NCBI GenBank assembly: GCA_036823195.1
Contig: DAISGI010000024.1
Coordinates: 1 to 35,734 of the forward strand
Length of the DNA: 35,734 bases
Origin: UBA4874 sp002399435
GTDB lineage: Bacteria > Bacillota > Clostridia > Caldicoprobacterales > DTU083
Direction of reading: 5' to 3'
Shown: positions 1 to 7,298 of the stretch, one piece after another
Numbering within the stretch: position 1 is the first letter of the stretch
Layout: every line of letters starts with the position of its first letter
Translations under genes and position numbers: made by a program
The notes under the pieces: model-generated
Seen by the model: the letters and a program-made list of their open reading frames with translations, nothing else
The model's database searches: none
Told to the model about the DNA's origin: nothing

Positions 1-3
1 TTC

Positions 4-147
4 CTTGTTTTTCTCTGTTCTCTTGTTTGTCCCTGTTTTCTTGTTTGTCCCTGTTTTCTTGTTTGTCCCTGTTCTCTTGTTTGTCCCTGTTCTCTTGTTT
101 GTCCCTGTTCTCTTGTTTGTCCCTGTTCTCTTATTTTTCCTCTTGTT
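4..147. repeat. 18-bp tandem repeat, about 7 copies plus a degenerate one
   Basis: An 18-bp unit close to cttgtttgtccctgttct recurs from about position 4 to 129, and a decayed copy follows to 147. Copies differ mainly at one C/T position. The period is a multiple of three, so long frames stay open through it and spell LFVPVL-type repeats, but no ribosome site or gene-like sequence supports translation. It lies downstream of the ROK kinase gene. The run of near-identical copies suggests a variable-number repeat. Confidence 0.9.
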
Positions 148-264
148 TTTCCCTTTTCTTTTTCCCTATTTTCTTGTTTTCCCTTTTCTCTTCCTTTTAT
201 GGATATACCCAGATATATTTCAAAACATATATTTTATAACGCATCTTTCATAACATATATTTAA

Positions 265-284
265 AGATATACCTGAATATATCT
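265..284 (-). terminator. weak AT-rich hairpin after the ROK kinase gene
   Basis: AGATATA (265-271) pairs with TATATCT (278-284) around a 6-nt loop, just 3' of the kinase stop on the minus strand, followed by TTAAATATA. It may end the amino-sugar operon, but the stem is short and AT-rich and the T run is imperfect. Confidence 0.35.
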
Positions 285-286
285 CT

Positions 287-1177
287 TTATGGCTGTTTCT
301 CCGTAAGCAGCGCCATGGCATTATAATAAGCGCCATAGAGTCCGGCAGTATTTCCCAGCTTCGCCTGGCATACTGCAATATCGGTAAATCCGCCAATGGT
401 TTGACCGTTCAGCCGTTTTCCAATTTCCCGGATCAGATTTTCCTGTTCCATGACTCCTCCGCCCAGAATAAATGCAGAGGGATCAAAAATATTTGCCAGA
501 GAAATCAGGCCTGCCGTTACCTCGTCGATCCACAGATCGATTTCCCTGCGGATCCTTTTATCGCCGCTGTGGGCAAATGCCTCCCGCCCATTCATGGTAA
601 CCCCGGTCCGGTCCCTGATCGAAGACAACAGGGCATTGGTGGAGGCATACATCTCATAACAGCCCCGCCTTCCGCAGGTACACTCCAGGCCGTCCGCATG
701 AATGGTCATATGGCCCAGGGCGCCCGCCAGCCCATGGCTCCCGTGATGTATCGCACCGTTTACGGCAATGGCTCCGCCAATTCCCGTCCCATAGGAAAGA
801 AATAAAAAATTATTGTATTTCATTCCCTTTCCCTCCTGCATCTCTCCGATGGCGGCACATTTTGCGTCATTTTCCACAGCAACGGGAAGACCCGTTTTCT
901 GCTCAAGGATCTTCCCGATGGGAACTCCGGTATAACCGGGTACGGCGTCTGTGGAGAACACAATTTTTTTGTCCCACGGATCCACATATCCGCAGGTGCT
1001 GATCCCCAGGCAGGAAACGTCTTCAAACTGCGCGGTGATCTCACAGATCAGGTCGATGATATGCTTTGCACCTTTTTTTGCATCCGTCGGCCGTTCATAG
1101 GACGCAGGCAGCACCCCGTCCGTGAACAGGCCGTATTTTGTCATCGTACCCCCCAAATCAATTGTCAGTATTTTCAT
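287..1177 (-). CDS. nanK: ROK-family sugar kinase, probable N-acetylmannosamine kinase
   Basis: Probably phosphorylates N-acetylmannosamine to ManNAc-6-phosphate in the cytoplasm, feeding the epimerase encoded just upstream. The protein (296 residues) opens with the ROK ATP-binding signature ILTIDLGGTMTKYG, has the catalytic aspartate in VENDAKCAA and the ROK zinc motif CTCGRRGCYE preceded by a GH dipeptide. The chosen start, ATG at 1177, has GGAGG five bases upstream; an ATG at 1192 is in frame, but that GGAGG would lie inside the gene. It overlaps the end of nanE by 20 bp, so translation is probably coupled. The substrate is inferred from the neighbour NanE; the protein alone could equally be a glucokinase-like ROK enzyme. 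Confidence 0.85.
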   Translation of the reverse strand: MKILTIDLGGTMTKYGLFTDGVLPASYERPTDAKKGAKHIIDLICEITAQFEDVSCLGISTCGYVDPWDKKIVFSTDAVPGYTGVPIGKILEQKTGLPVAVENDAKCAAIGEMQEGKGMKYNNFLFLSYGTGIGGAIAVNGAIHHGSHGLAGALGHMTIHADGLECTCGRRGCYEMYASTNALLSSIRDRTGVTMNGREAFAHSGDKRIRREIDLWIDEVTAGLISLANIFDPSAFILGGGVMEQENLIREIGKRLNGQTIGGFTDIAVCQAKLGNTAGLYGAYYNAMALLTEKQP

Positions 1178-1874
1178 TCGGACCTCCATCATTCAGTGCC
1201 TGAACAAACCGCTTTGTAATCTCCTGCGGCCGGGTAATGGCCGATCCAATCACTGCCGCATGCAGCCCCCTGATTTCAAACAGACCGGCGAGAACCTCCG
1301 GACTCCATATGCCGCCTTCTGCGATCACCGGTACCTTCAGGTCCTGACAGTACCGCTTTATCAATGCGATGTCCGGCAGTTGGTTCCCACGGGTTTCCCT
1401 GGTATATCCGCTCAGCGTCGTACTGACAATGTCAAAGCCAAGTTTCTCTGCAAGGCAGCCTTCTTCGTATGTGGCGCAGTCCGCCATGAAAAGCTGGTCT
1501 GGGTACTTCCTTCTTACTTCCGTGAAAAAATCGGTCAGGGTCCGTCCGCCGGGACGTACCCGGTTGGTGGCATCCATGGAAATCACATCCACCCCTGTTT
1601 TCATCAGGGCATCCACCTCATTCATGGCAGGCGTAATATAAACTTCCGAGTCCGGATAATCTTTCTTGATGATGCCGATCATGGGAACGGAAACGGTCTT
1701 CCGGATCTCCCGGATATCCTCCACCGAATTCGCCCGGATTCCACAGGCGCCTCCCGATACCGCCGCATAGGCCATACGGGACATGATATAGGAACTGTGA
1801 AGCGGTTCCTCCTCCAATGCCTGGCAGGACACAATCAGCCCGCCTTTCGTCGCAGTCAAAAAATCACGTTGCAA
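1158..1874 (-). CDS. nanE: N-acetylmannosamine-6-phosphate 2-epimerase
   Basis: Converts ManNAc-6-P to GlcNAc-6-P, the step that links sialic acid or ManNAc breakdown to amino-sugar metabolism. The 238-residue TIM barrel has the family landmarks GGLIVSCQA near the N-terminus, GIIKKDYPDSEVYITP (family catalytic lysine), DVISMDATNRVRP, MADCATYEE and VIAEGGIWSP (family catalytic glutamate). Length is normal. The start is TTG at 1874, with AGGAG 11 bases upstream; no ATG fits the frame. It lies between the DUF4855-like gene and nanK. No sialic acid lyase (NanA) or GlcNAc-6-P deacetylase is present in the window, so the source of ManNAc or ManNAc-6-P is not shown here. Confidence 0.93.
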   Translation of the reverse strand: MQRDFLTATKGGLIVSCQALEEEPLHSSYIMSRMAYAAVSGGACGIRANSVEDIREIRKTVSVPMIGIIKKDYPDSEVYITPAMNEVDALMKTGVDVISMDATNRVRPGGRTLTDFFTEVRRKYPDQLFMADCATYEEGCLAEKLGFDIVSTTLSGYTRETRGNQLPDIALIKRYCQDLKVPVIAEGGIWSPEVLAGLFEIRGLHAAVIGSAITRPQEITKRFVQALNDGGPNENTDN

Positions 1875-1907
1875 AAACCAAACATCTCCTCTTCAAATGC
1901 AGGACAA

Positions 1908-3026
1908 TCAAACAACCCCCGGTTCTTCCCCTGCCGGTTCATACGTTCCTTTTATAAAGCGGTATATTTTGTCATAGATCTGCCCTTCCACTGGATCTGG
2001 ATTCCCATAAAGGCGATAAATGGCCCTTCCGCCGTCAAACCATGCACAGGCAGAGTCCTTCATATAATCAAATTCGACACCGCCCGATAAATACCTCTCA
2101 AATCTTCGCAAACGTTCCTTTTTTACTTTCGCCGGCTCATTCCGGGCAGCATAAAATTCCATCTCTATACCTGCGTTCCGCTGCCTGGCAGCCTGAGCTG
2201 CTTCCTTTACATCCGTTATATTCTGATAGAACATATAATTCGGCTGCAAAAAGGCACAGTCAAAGTAATAATTCTGATAATCATCCAACAAATGCACATT
2301 GTAGGAGCTCCAGAAGGGGATCCAAAAAAACTTCATGTCCCTTTCCCCCAGTTCCCTGTGCAGCTCCTTGAGAAGCCAGTGATCATCCATATCCCAGCTT
2401 CGGTAAACCGTCTCAAATGTCCAGTAAAATCCAAGCAAATTCAGATGCCGGAAGTTCTCCCGCTGAAAGCGCCGGATCACTTCATCCACAAACCAGACAC
2501 AGGCCGCCAGGCGCTGCCTGGTCGCTTTTTCAAGATTCTGTCCCTTCGTTGTGAAGTTCAAATTCTGCCCGTTTATTTCCCCAAACTGTGTCTGAAGGGG
2601 ACCCGGATACGGTATGGTAATCACCAGGTTCACCTTATGATCCCGTTTCCCGAGTTTTTGCTCCGCCTGGTCGATTACCTCATCCAGCGCATGGGCAAAA
2701 ACATTCGGCGCAAAATACCAGTCCAGGACGGAAAGCCAGTCTTCCCGGTTCCCGGGGTTGGGCACCGGGACGGCAAAAAAATCGCCTTCCCCGGTCCGCG
2801 TGGTTCCAATATTGATATCGGAATACAGGGATCCTCCATGGGGGGATTGGTTATGCCAGAAGGCAAAGGTGTCAAACATCCAGTCGTCGGCCTGACCGCC
2901 TGCGTCCAGGTGGGTGACATACCGCGAAAATGCGTCTTTCCCCCAGGTATCGCTGGTCTTGCCGCCTACCAGAATAAACTGCTTCATATAGTTATAATCT
3001 TTTCTGCCAGGATGAAAATATGTCAT
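1908..3026 (-). CDS. DUF4855-like protein, possible glycoside-hydrolase-like enzyme
   Basis: A 372-residue protein without a signal peptide or membrane segments, so apparently cytoplasmic. It is rich in aromatic residues and contains NLVITIPYPGP, LLGFYWTFETVY, MKFFWIPFWSSYN and CAFLQPNYMFYQ, a pattern that resembles DUF4855 proteins. The evenly spaced hydrophobic strands ending in acidic or aromatic residues suggest a TIM-barrel hydrolase fold, but no catalytic pair can be named safely. The start is ATG at 3026 with GGAG eight bases upstream; an in-frame extension to 3077 lacks a ribosome site. It sits in the same operon between the permeases and nanE, 33 bp before nanE. A role in processing the imported sugar is inference; the family assignment is from memory of motifs only. 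Confidence 0.6.
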   Translation of the reverse strand: MTYFHPGRKDYNYMKQFILVGGKTSDTWGKDAFSRYVTHLDAGGQADDWMFDTFAFWHNQSPHGGSLYSDINIGTTRTGEGDFFAVPVPNPGNREDWLSVLDWYFAPNVFAHALDEVIDQAEQKLGKRDHKVNLVITIPYPGPLQTQFGEINGQNLNFTTKGQNLEKATRQRLAACVWFVDEVIRRFQRENFRHLNLLGFYWTFETVYRSWDMDDHWLLKELHRELGERDMKFFWIPFWSSYNVHLLDDYQNYYFDCAFLQPNYMFYQNITDVKEAAQAARQRNAGIEMEFYAARNEPAKVKKERLRRFERYLSGGVEFDYMKDSACAWFDGGRAIYRLYGNPDPVEGQIYDKIYRFIKGTYEPAGEEPGVV

Positions 3027-3122
3027 TTTTACAACTCCATCTCTACCGTCCATTCCCCTGTTTGGCTGCCTGCCCACATCTCTTCCTTTTCGGCCGGCTC
3101 CGGACGGTTTCTTTGTTCGTTC

Positions 3123-3980
3123 TCAGCCTTTGATCACGCTGGAATAAGCCGCGGCAATAAAGTATTTCTGGAAGAAAATAAACACCGCCAGAATGGGTAC
3201 CAGCGCTATGATGGCACCTGCTGCAATCATTCTCGTATTGGCGACAAAAGTCCCCTGCAGTTTATACAGTCCAAGGGTCAGGGGATAGGTATTGGGATCC
3301 TCCAGTACCAAAAGCGGCCACAGGAAGTTATTCCAGGCTCCGATAAAATTCAGGATGGACATGGTAGCCAGTGTGGGCTTTACCATGGGGAGCATAATAT
3401 GCAGAAAAATCTGCCATACCTTAGCCCCGTCAATAATTGCAGACTCCTCCATTTCCTTTGGAATGCCAAGTAATCCCTGTCGCATTAAAAAGATGCTCAT
3501 GGCAGGGACCGCAGCCGGCAGAATAATGCCCGCATAATTCCCCATCAGGCCCAGCTTGTTGATGATCAGGTAAACCGGGATCATGGTGACTTCTCCGGGA
3601 ATCATCATCGTCCCCATGATGATCATGAAAACAAAATTCTTCCCCCTGAAATTCATGCGCGCCAGCGGAAAAGCCGCCATGGAGCACAGAACCACAGGCA
3701 GGGCGACCCCAAAGACAGCCAGGATAAGACTGTTGATCAGAAATCTGCCAATAGGCAGCGTATTCCACACAACTGCATAATTTCCAAACGTAGGATGCCC
3801 GGGAATAAACTGAGGGGGAAAAGAGAACACTGCCTCATTCTGCCCTTTCAACGAAGTCGAAAGGGTCCAGATAAAGGGTACCACCATAATCAGGGCGATA
3901 AGGATCAGCAGGATGTGATATCCGATATTCACCCGGGTAGCCCGTTTAACCGAAAATTCTTTTTCGTTCTTATTGCTCAT
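3123..3980 (-). CDS. carbohydrate ABC transporter permease, MalG/AraQ type
   Basis: Inner-membrane half of a sugar importer. The 285-residue protein has a short cytoplasmic N-terminus, about six membrane segments and the permease EAA loop EESAIIDGAKVWQIFLHIML, which docks on the ATPase. The C-terminus ends in the KG seen in many MalG-type permeases. It is encoded 13 bp after the partner permease, so the two are co-translated. No ATPase gene lies in the operon; as in many Firmicutes, a shared MsmK-type ATPase encoded elsewhere is presumed. Confidence 0.92.
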   Translation of the reverse strand: MSNKNEKEFSVKRATRVNIGYHILLILIALIMVVPFIWTLSTSLKGQNEAVFSFPPQFIPGHPTFGNYAVVWNTLPIGRFLINSLILAVFGVALPVVLCSMAAFPLARMNFRGKNFVFMIIMGTMMIPGEVTMIPVYLIINKLGLMGNYAGIILPAAVPAMSIFLMRQGLLGIPKEMEESAIIDGAKVWQIFLHIMLPMVKPTLATMSILNFIGAWNNFLWPLLVLEDPNTYPLTLGLYKLQGTFVANTRMIAAGAIIALVPILAVFIFFQKYFIAAAYSSVIKG

Positions 3981-3993
3981 CTTCTCACCTCAA

Positions 3994-4851
3994 TTATGCT
4001 TGATTGTCCTTATCAAGAAACTTTTGATTGATAAGGGTCAGGACCAGAATAATCAGAAACAATGCAAATGAAATGGCGCTTGCATACCCCATGTCAAGCT
4101 GTTCAAATGCCTTTTCATAAATCATATATACGACCGTTTTGGAAGAACCAATGGGTCCGCCTTTTGTCATGGTCAGCATCATTGTAAATTCCTTGAATGC
4201 GGACATGGTGGACACGACGACAACAAAGAAGATAACCGGCCGCAGCAGCGGAAAGGTAATGTAAAACTGCTTTTTCCAGAAGCCGGCTCCTTCCAGATCG
4301 GCAGCTTCGTATAGTTCCTCCGAAATCGACTGCAGCCCGGCCAGATAAAACAGCATATAATACCCCAGTCCCTGCCATATGGTGACAATCGCCAGGCTGG
4401 GCATTACCATGGATTTGCTGGTTAGCCATTTTGCCGGGGCAATGTTGAAAATACTCAAAAGATAGTTCATGATTCCATCTTCCTGGAACATCCATTTCCA
4501 CAGCATTGCGGTAACGACTACAGAAACAAGGACCGGGAAGTAATAGATAAGCCGATACACGGAAACGCCTTTCATTTTTCGATTCACCAGTACGGCAAGG
4601 AAAATGGAAAGAATCGAAAGAGCCGGCGTAACCAGCACCCAATACGTCAGGGTATTCTTCATGGCACTCCAGAAATTGGAGTCGTGTATCAATTGTTTGT
4701 AATTTGCAAGCCCTACCCACCCAACCGGTGAAAATACATTGTAGTTCGTAAAGCTCAGGAACAACGCTGCCACAGTTGGAATGACGGTAAATATCAATAA
4801 CAGGATACCGGGGATTGCAAGAAATAACCATGCATGATGTGCTTTATACAT
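3994..4851 (-). CDS. carbohydrate ABC transporter permease, MalF/UgpA type
   Basis: Second membrane subunit of the same importer, 285 residues, with about six membrane segments and the EAA loop YEAADLEGAGFWKKQFYITF. The N-terminus (AWLFLAIPGILLLIFTVIPT) is typical of the UgpA/MalF group without the extra periplasmic domain of enteric MalF. It begins 98 bp after the solute-binding gene; a strong hairpin in that gap (4900-4935) probably lowers permease expression relative to the binding protein. Confidence 0.92.
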   Translation of the reverse strand: MYKAHHAWLFLAIPGILLLIFTVIPTVAALFLSFTNYNVFSPVGWVGLANYKQLIHDSNFWSAMKNTLTYWVLVTPALSILSIFLAVLVNRKMKGVSVYRLIYYFPVLVSVVVTAMLWKWMFQEDGIMNYLLSIFNIAPAKWLTSKSMVMPSLAIVTIWQGLGYYMLFYLAGLQSISEELYEAADLEGAGFWKKQFYITFPLLRPVIFFVVVVSTMSAFKEFTMMLTMTKGGPIGSSKTVVYMIYEKAFEQLDMGYASAISFALFLIILVLTLINQKFLDKDNQA

Positions 4852-4899
4852 GATAGCCTCCTAACACAAAGTCATGGATGGATCGGTCTGCGATAAAAC

Positions 4900-4935
4900 A
4901 GGATACTGATTGCAGTTTCCTGCAACCAGTATCCT
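4900..4935 (-). terminator. intercistronic stem-loop between binding protein and permeases
   Basis: AGGATACTG and TTGCAG (4900-4915) pair with CTGCAA and CAGTATCCT (4920-4935) with one mismatch. On the minus strand the loop reads GAAA, a stable GNRA tetraloop, and TTTTAT follows shortly after. It probably acts as a partial terminator or as a 3' barrier that stabilises the binding-protein mRNA, a layout known for sugar ABC operons. Confidence 0.7.
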
Positions 4936-4949
4936 CGCACCATCCCTGC

Positions 4950-6218
4950 TTACTTTAACAATTTGTTGACCGCTGCTTCCGCATCATCCAATGCTTTCTG
5001 CGGGTTCTTGTCTTCCAGCAGTACCTTTCGGTACTCTTCGTTGATCACCTTGTTGATCTGCGTCACATTTTCCACAGGTGCAAGCATATCATAGGAGCTT
5101 CCAAGCTGTTTTGCGGAATAGTACCTGCCCTTTTCCGCCACATCGTGTGAGTCGGCTCCCTTTGTAAAGAATTCATCCTCCGCTGCTTTCTTAACGGAAG
5201 GCAGCACCGGAGTCGTCTTGGAGAACTTCAGCTGATTATCCGCGTTGGTAATGAACTTGGCGAATTCCACCGCTTCCTTCTGATGCCTGCTCTTGGACGA
5301 AACTGCGATATTCATGACTGCCATACTGCGTCTGCCTACGGATCCCACTATGGCAGCAGCCGCATCGGACTTGTTATAAACTTCCGGGGACAAATCCTTG
5401 ACCTGTCGGAACAACTGAGGCCCTGTGCCCCACCAGGCCAGCTTTTCCTGTGCGTACCATTCCGGCATATTCACCTGATCCAGTACCACTTCGTCCGGAA
5501 TCAGGCCTTTATCGTATTCCTTCTTCAGGAATTGAAACAGCTCCAATGCTTTCGGGGTATTGAATGCTGCCTTTTTCCCGTCTTTCGATACAAGGGGTAC
5601 CCCATTGGAGGGTAGATAAAGGTGTACAGAATTAGGTGTGGATCCATACGCTCCCGTTTTCTCATGGATCACTTCGGACATTTTCCATGCTTCTTCTTCC
5701 GTCTTTGGAGGGGCATCAAATCCGGCTTTCTTTAATATCTCCGGGTTATAGATCAGACCCCCGCTTGTCAGGTACCATGGAAGCGCATAGACGGTATCGC
5801 CGACTTTTCCTGCCTGCCATGCGCCCTCAAAATAATCATCCTTCACATCCGCGGCAGCCTTGTTCATATCCACCAGGGCTCCCTTTGCGGCCAGCTTTTT
5901 CAAAAAGTCCGTATTCAGATTGATCACATCCGCCAGATTTCCTCCGGATGCGGCAGTCAATGTCCTCTGCTCCGCCTGTTCAAACGGAACATCCTGCCAG
6001 TTTACCTTTACTCCGGCATGCTGGCTCTCAAAGTCCTTGATCACGCCATGCAGATAATCGTCAAATGTGGGGCTGAGAGACAATGTCCAGAACGTGATTT
6101 TGGCGTTCTTGCCTTTCGCACCCCCGCCGTTCTTTCCGAATTTCGCGCCGCTGCCGCAGGCTGCGAAAAGACCGACAATCATTACAAGGCTCAGCAATAA
6201 AGCTATTTTCTTTTTCAT
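4950..6218 (-). CDS. extracellular sugar-binding lipoprotein of ABC transporter
   Basis: Captures the substrate outside the membrane and delivers it to the two permeases. The 422-residue protein starts MKKKIALLLS, followed by a hydrophobic stretch and the lipobox LFAAC, so the mature lipoprotein begins at Cys21 or so. The body is family 1 solute-binding protein: KITFWTLSLSP, the FEQAEQRTLTAASGG region, and DVINLNTDFLKKLA. The start ATG has GAGG seven bases upstream. It is the first gene after the promoter at 6374-6401. Linkage to NanE and a ROK kinase suggests an amino-sugar or sialic-acid-type ligand, but ligand identity cannot be read from sequence. Confidence 0.92.
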   Translation of the reverse strand: MKKKIALLLSLVMIVGLFAACGSGAKFGKNGGGAKGKNAKITFWTLSLSPTFDDYLHGVIKDFESQHAGVKVNWQDVPFEQAEQRTLTAASGGNLADVINLNTDFLKKLAAKGALVDMNKAAADVKDDYFEGAWQAGKVGDTVYALPWYLTSGGLIYNPEILKKAGFDAPPKTEEEAWKMSEVIHEKTGAYGSTPNSVHLYLPSNGVPLVSKDGKKAAFNTPKALELFQFLKKEYDKGLIPDEVVLDQVNMPEWYAQEKLAWWGTGPQLFRQVKDLSPEVYNKSDAAAAIVGSVGRRSMAVMNIAVSSKSRHQKEAVEFAKFITNADNQLKFSKTTPVLPSVKKAAEDEFFTKGADSHDVAEKGRYYSAKQLGSSYDMLAPVENVTQINKVINEEYRKVLLEDKNPQKALDDAEAAVNKLLK

Positions 6219-6310
6219 TTTGTTACCTCACTCCTTGAAAAGCACTTTTTTCCTGTACTGGGACCTCCTCTATTTTACCTCTCCGAACCGGTTCTATACT
6301 GACTCAGGAT

Positions 6311-6349
6311 ATTGAAACAACTTCAATATTCGGAAACAGCTTCAATATT
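6311..6349. promoter_or_regulatory. probable operator, two 17-bp repeats with 19-bp period
   Basis: GAAACA(A/G)CTTCAATATT occurs at 6314-6330 and 6333-6349; the first copy also forms the inverted repeat ATTGAA-N5-TTCAAT (6311-6327). Both copies lie just downstream of the predicted transcription start of the amino-sugar operon, a good place for a repressor. The cognate regulator is not encoded beside it. Confidence 0.6.
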
Positions 6350-6373
6350 TGTCCGGGAAGTTTCGACATATTT

Positions 6374-6401
6374 ATTATACCAGAGCAAAAAACCTTGTCA
6401 A
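6374..6401 (-). promoter_or_regulatory. sigma-A promoter of the amino-sugar uptake operon
   Basis: On the minus strand TTGACA (6396-6401) and TATAAT (6374-6379) are separated by 16 bp; both hexamers are perfect consensus. Transcription would start near 6367 and read through the binding protein, permeases, DUF4855-like protein, nanE and nanK, leaving a leader of about 150 nt that contains the repeated operator. Beyond it, 6402-6455 holds AT-rich DNA with no gene. Confidence 0.85.
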
Positions 6402-6455
6402 TATTTATTTTTTTTAGTGAAAAAGTTTTTCTCCATCCTTTGCTTTTCCTACCAT

Positions 6456-6509
6456 ATGCACTATATACGCTGTATGCACTATATACACTATATGTACTAT
6501 ATAAAAAGA
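6456..6509. repeat. three imperfect 18-bp tandem copies
   Basis: Units atgcactatatacgctgt (6456-6473), atgcactatatacactat (6474-6491) and atgtactatataaaaaga (6492-6509) follow head to tail between the response-regulator terminator and the promoter of the amino-sugar operon. No gene is seen here. Confidence 0.75.
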
Positions 6510-6530
6510 AGGCACTTTGTTGAGTGCCTT
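6503..6530 (-). terminator. rho-independent terminator after the response regulator
   Basis: AAGGCACT (6509-6516) pairs with AGTGCCTT (6523-6530) around a 6-nt loop; on the minus strand the stem is followed by CTTTTTATA. It lies 58 bp after the response-regulator stop. Confidence 0.85.
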
Positions 6531-6587
6531 CCTTTTGAGATTTTATTGTCCACGAAAATCATATATTGGTACCCTCCAACAGGCTCT

Positions 6588-7298
6588 CTATTCATCAGCG
6601 AAGCGATACCCGACGCCTACTTCGGTGAGTAAAAAGCGCGGGTGGACGGTGTCTTTTTCCAGCTTACGGCGAAGACTGGCCATAAAGACCCTCACGCTTT
6701 TGCTGTCGCTGCCTTCATAGCCCCATATCTTCCGGATAATATAGTTATGGGTAAGCACCTTACCCTTGTTTGCAATCAGTAAAAGCAAGATCCTGTATTC
6801 CGTCGGGGTCAGATGAATTTCCTTGCCATCCACAAGGACCCTGCGTTTTTCATAATCCACCGTAAGCCAATCACAGGTAAACGTCGTTTCTCCCGTATTG
6901 CCTTCGACCTTTTGCAAAGATCGTTCCGCCACGCGGACGCGGGCTGTCAGTTCACCCATATGAAAGGGCTTTGTAATGTAATCATTGGCTCCCATGTCCA
7001 GCGCTGCAATTTTCTCTTTTTCCTGTCCACGCGCCGACACGACCAGAACCGGAGCATCGGAAAATGCCCTGAGCTCCCGGAGCAAATCCACACCATCCTT
7101 GTCCGGCAGACCGAGATCCAATAGGATAATATCAGGCCGGTATGAAGAAAACAGGAACATTCCTTCAGCAGCCGTTTCTGCAGTCAGAACATGGTACCCT
7201 TCTTTTGTAAGGGAAATGTCAATAAAATGAGAAATATATTTATCGTCCTCTATCACAAGGATCGTTCGATTCTTCCGATTCTTCCGATTATTATTCAT
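6588..7298 (-). CDS. kdpE: KdpE-like OmpR-family response regulator
   Basis: DNA-binding partner of the KdpD-like kinase. The 236-residue protein has a receiver domain (acidic pocket EDD at 17-19, phosphoacceptor Asp61 in LLDLGLPDKDG, signalling lysine in TKPF) and a C-terminal OmpR winged helix (LTPTEYRILLLLIANKGKVL, KSVRVFMASLRRKLE, TEVGVGYRF), all close to KdpE. The start is ATG at 7298 with GGAGG seven bases upstream; a longer frame to 7400 is only kinase-gene shadow. Its ATG overlaps the kinase TGA, so translation is coupled. The N-terminal tail NNNRKNRKNR is an unusual basic extension. No kdpFABC is present; the nearby trkH/trkA genes are the likely targets (inference). Confidence 0.9.
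   Translation of the reverse strand: MNNNRKNRKNRTILVIEDDKYISHFIDISLTKEGYHVLTAETAAEGMFLFSSYRPDIILLDLGLPDKDGVDLLRELRAFSDAPVLVVSARGQEKEKIAALDMGANDYITKPFHMGELTARVRVAERSLQKVEGNTGETTFTCDWLTVDYEKRRVLVDGKEIHLTPTEYRILLLLIANKGKVLTHNYIIRKIWGYEGSDSKSVRVFMASLRRKLEKDTVHPRFLLTEVGVGYRFADE

Noticed and set aside
5..253. Plus-strand frame of LFVPV-type repeats as a gene
   Set aside because: It is the translation of the 18-bp tandem repeat; no ribosome site and low-complexity product.
1908..3077. Longer start at 3077 for the DUF4855-like gene
   Set aside because: The first 17 residues lack hydrophobic pattern and a ribosome site; ATG 3026 has GGAG at good distance.
6312..6632. Plus-strand 106-codon frame through operator and terminator
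   Set aside because: It covers the promoter, the 18-bp repeats and a terminator; the product is low complexity.
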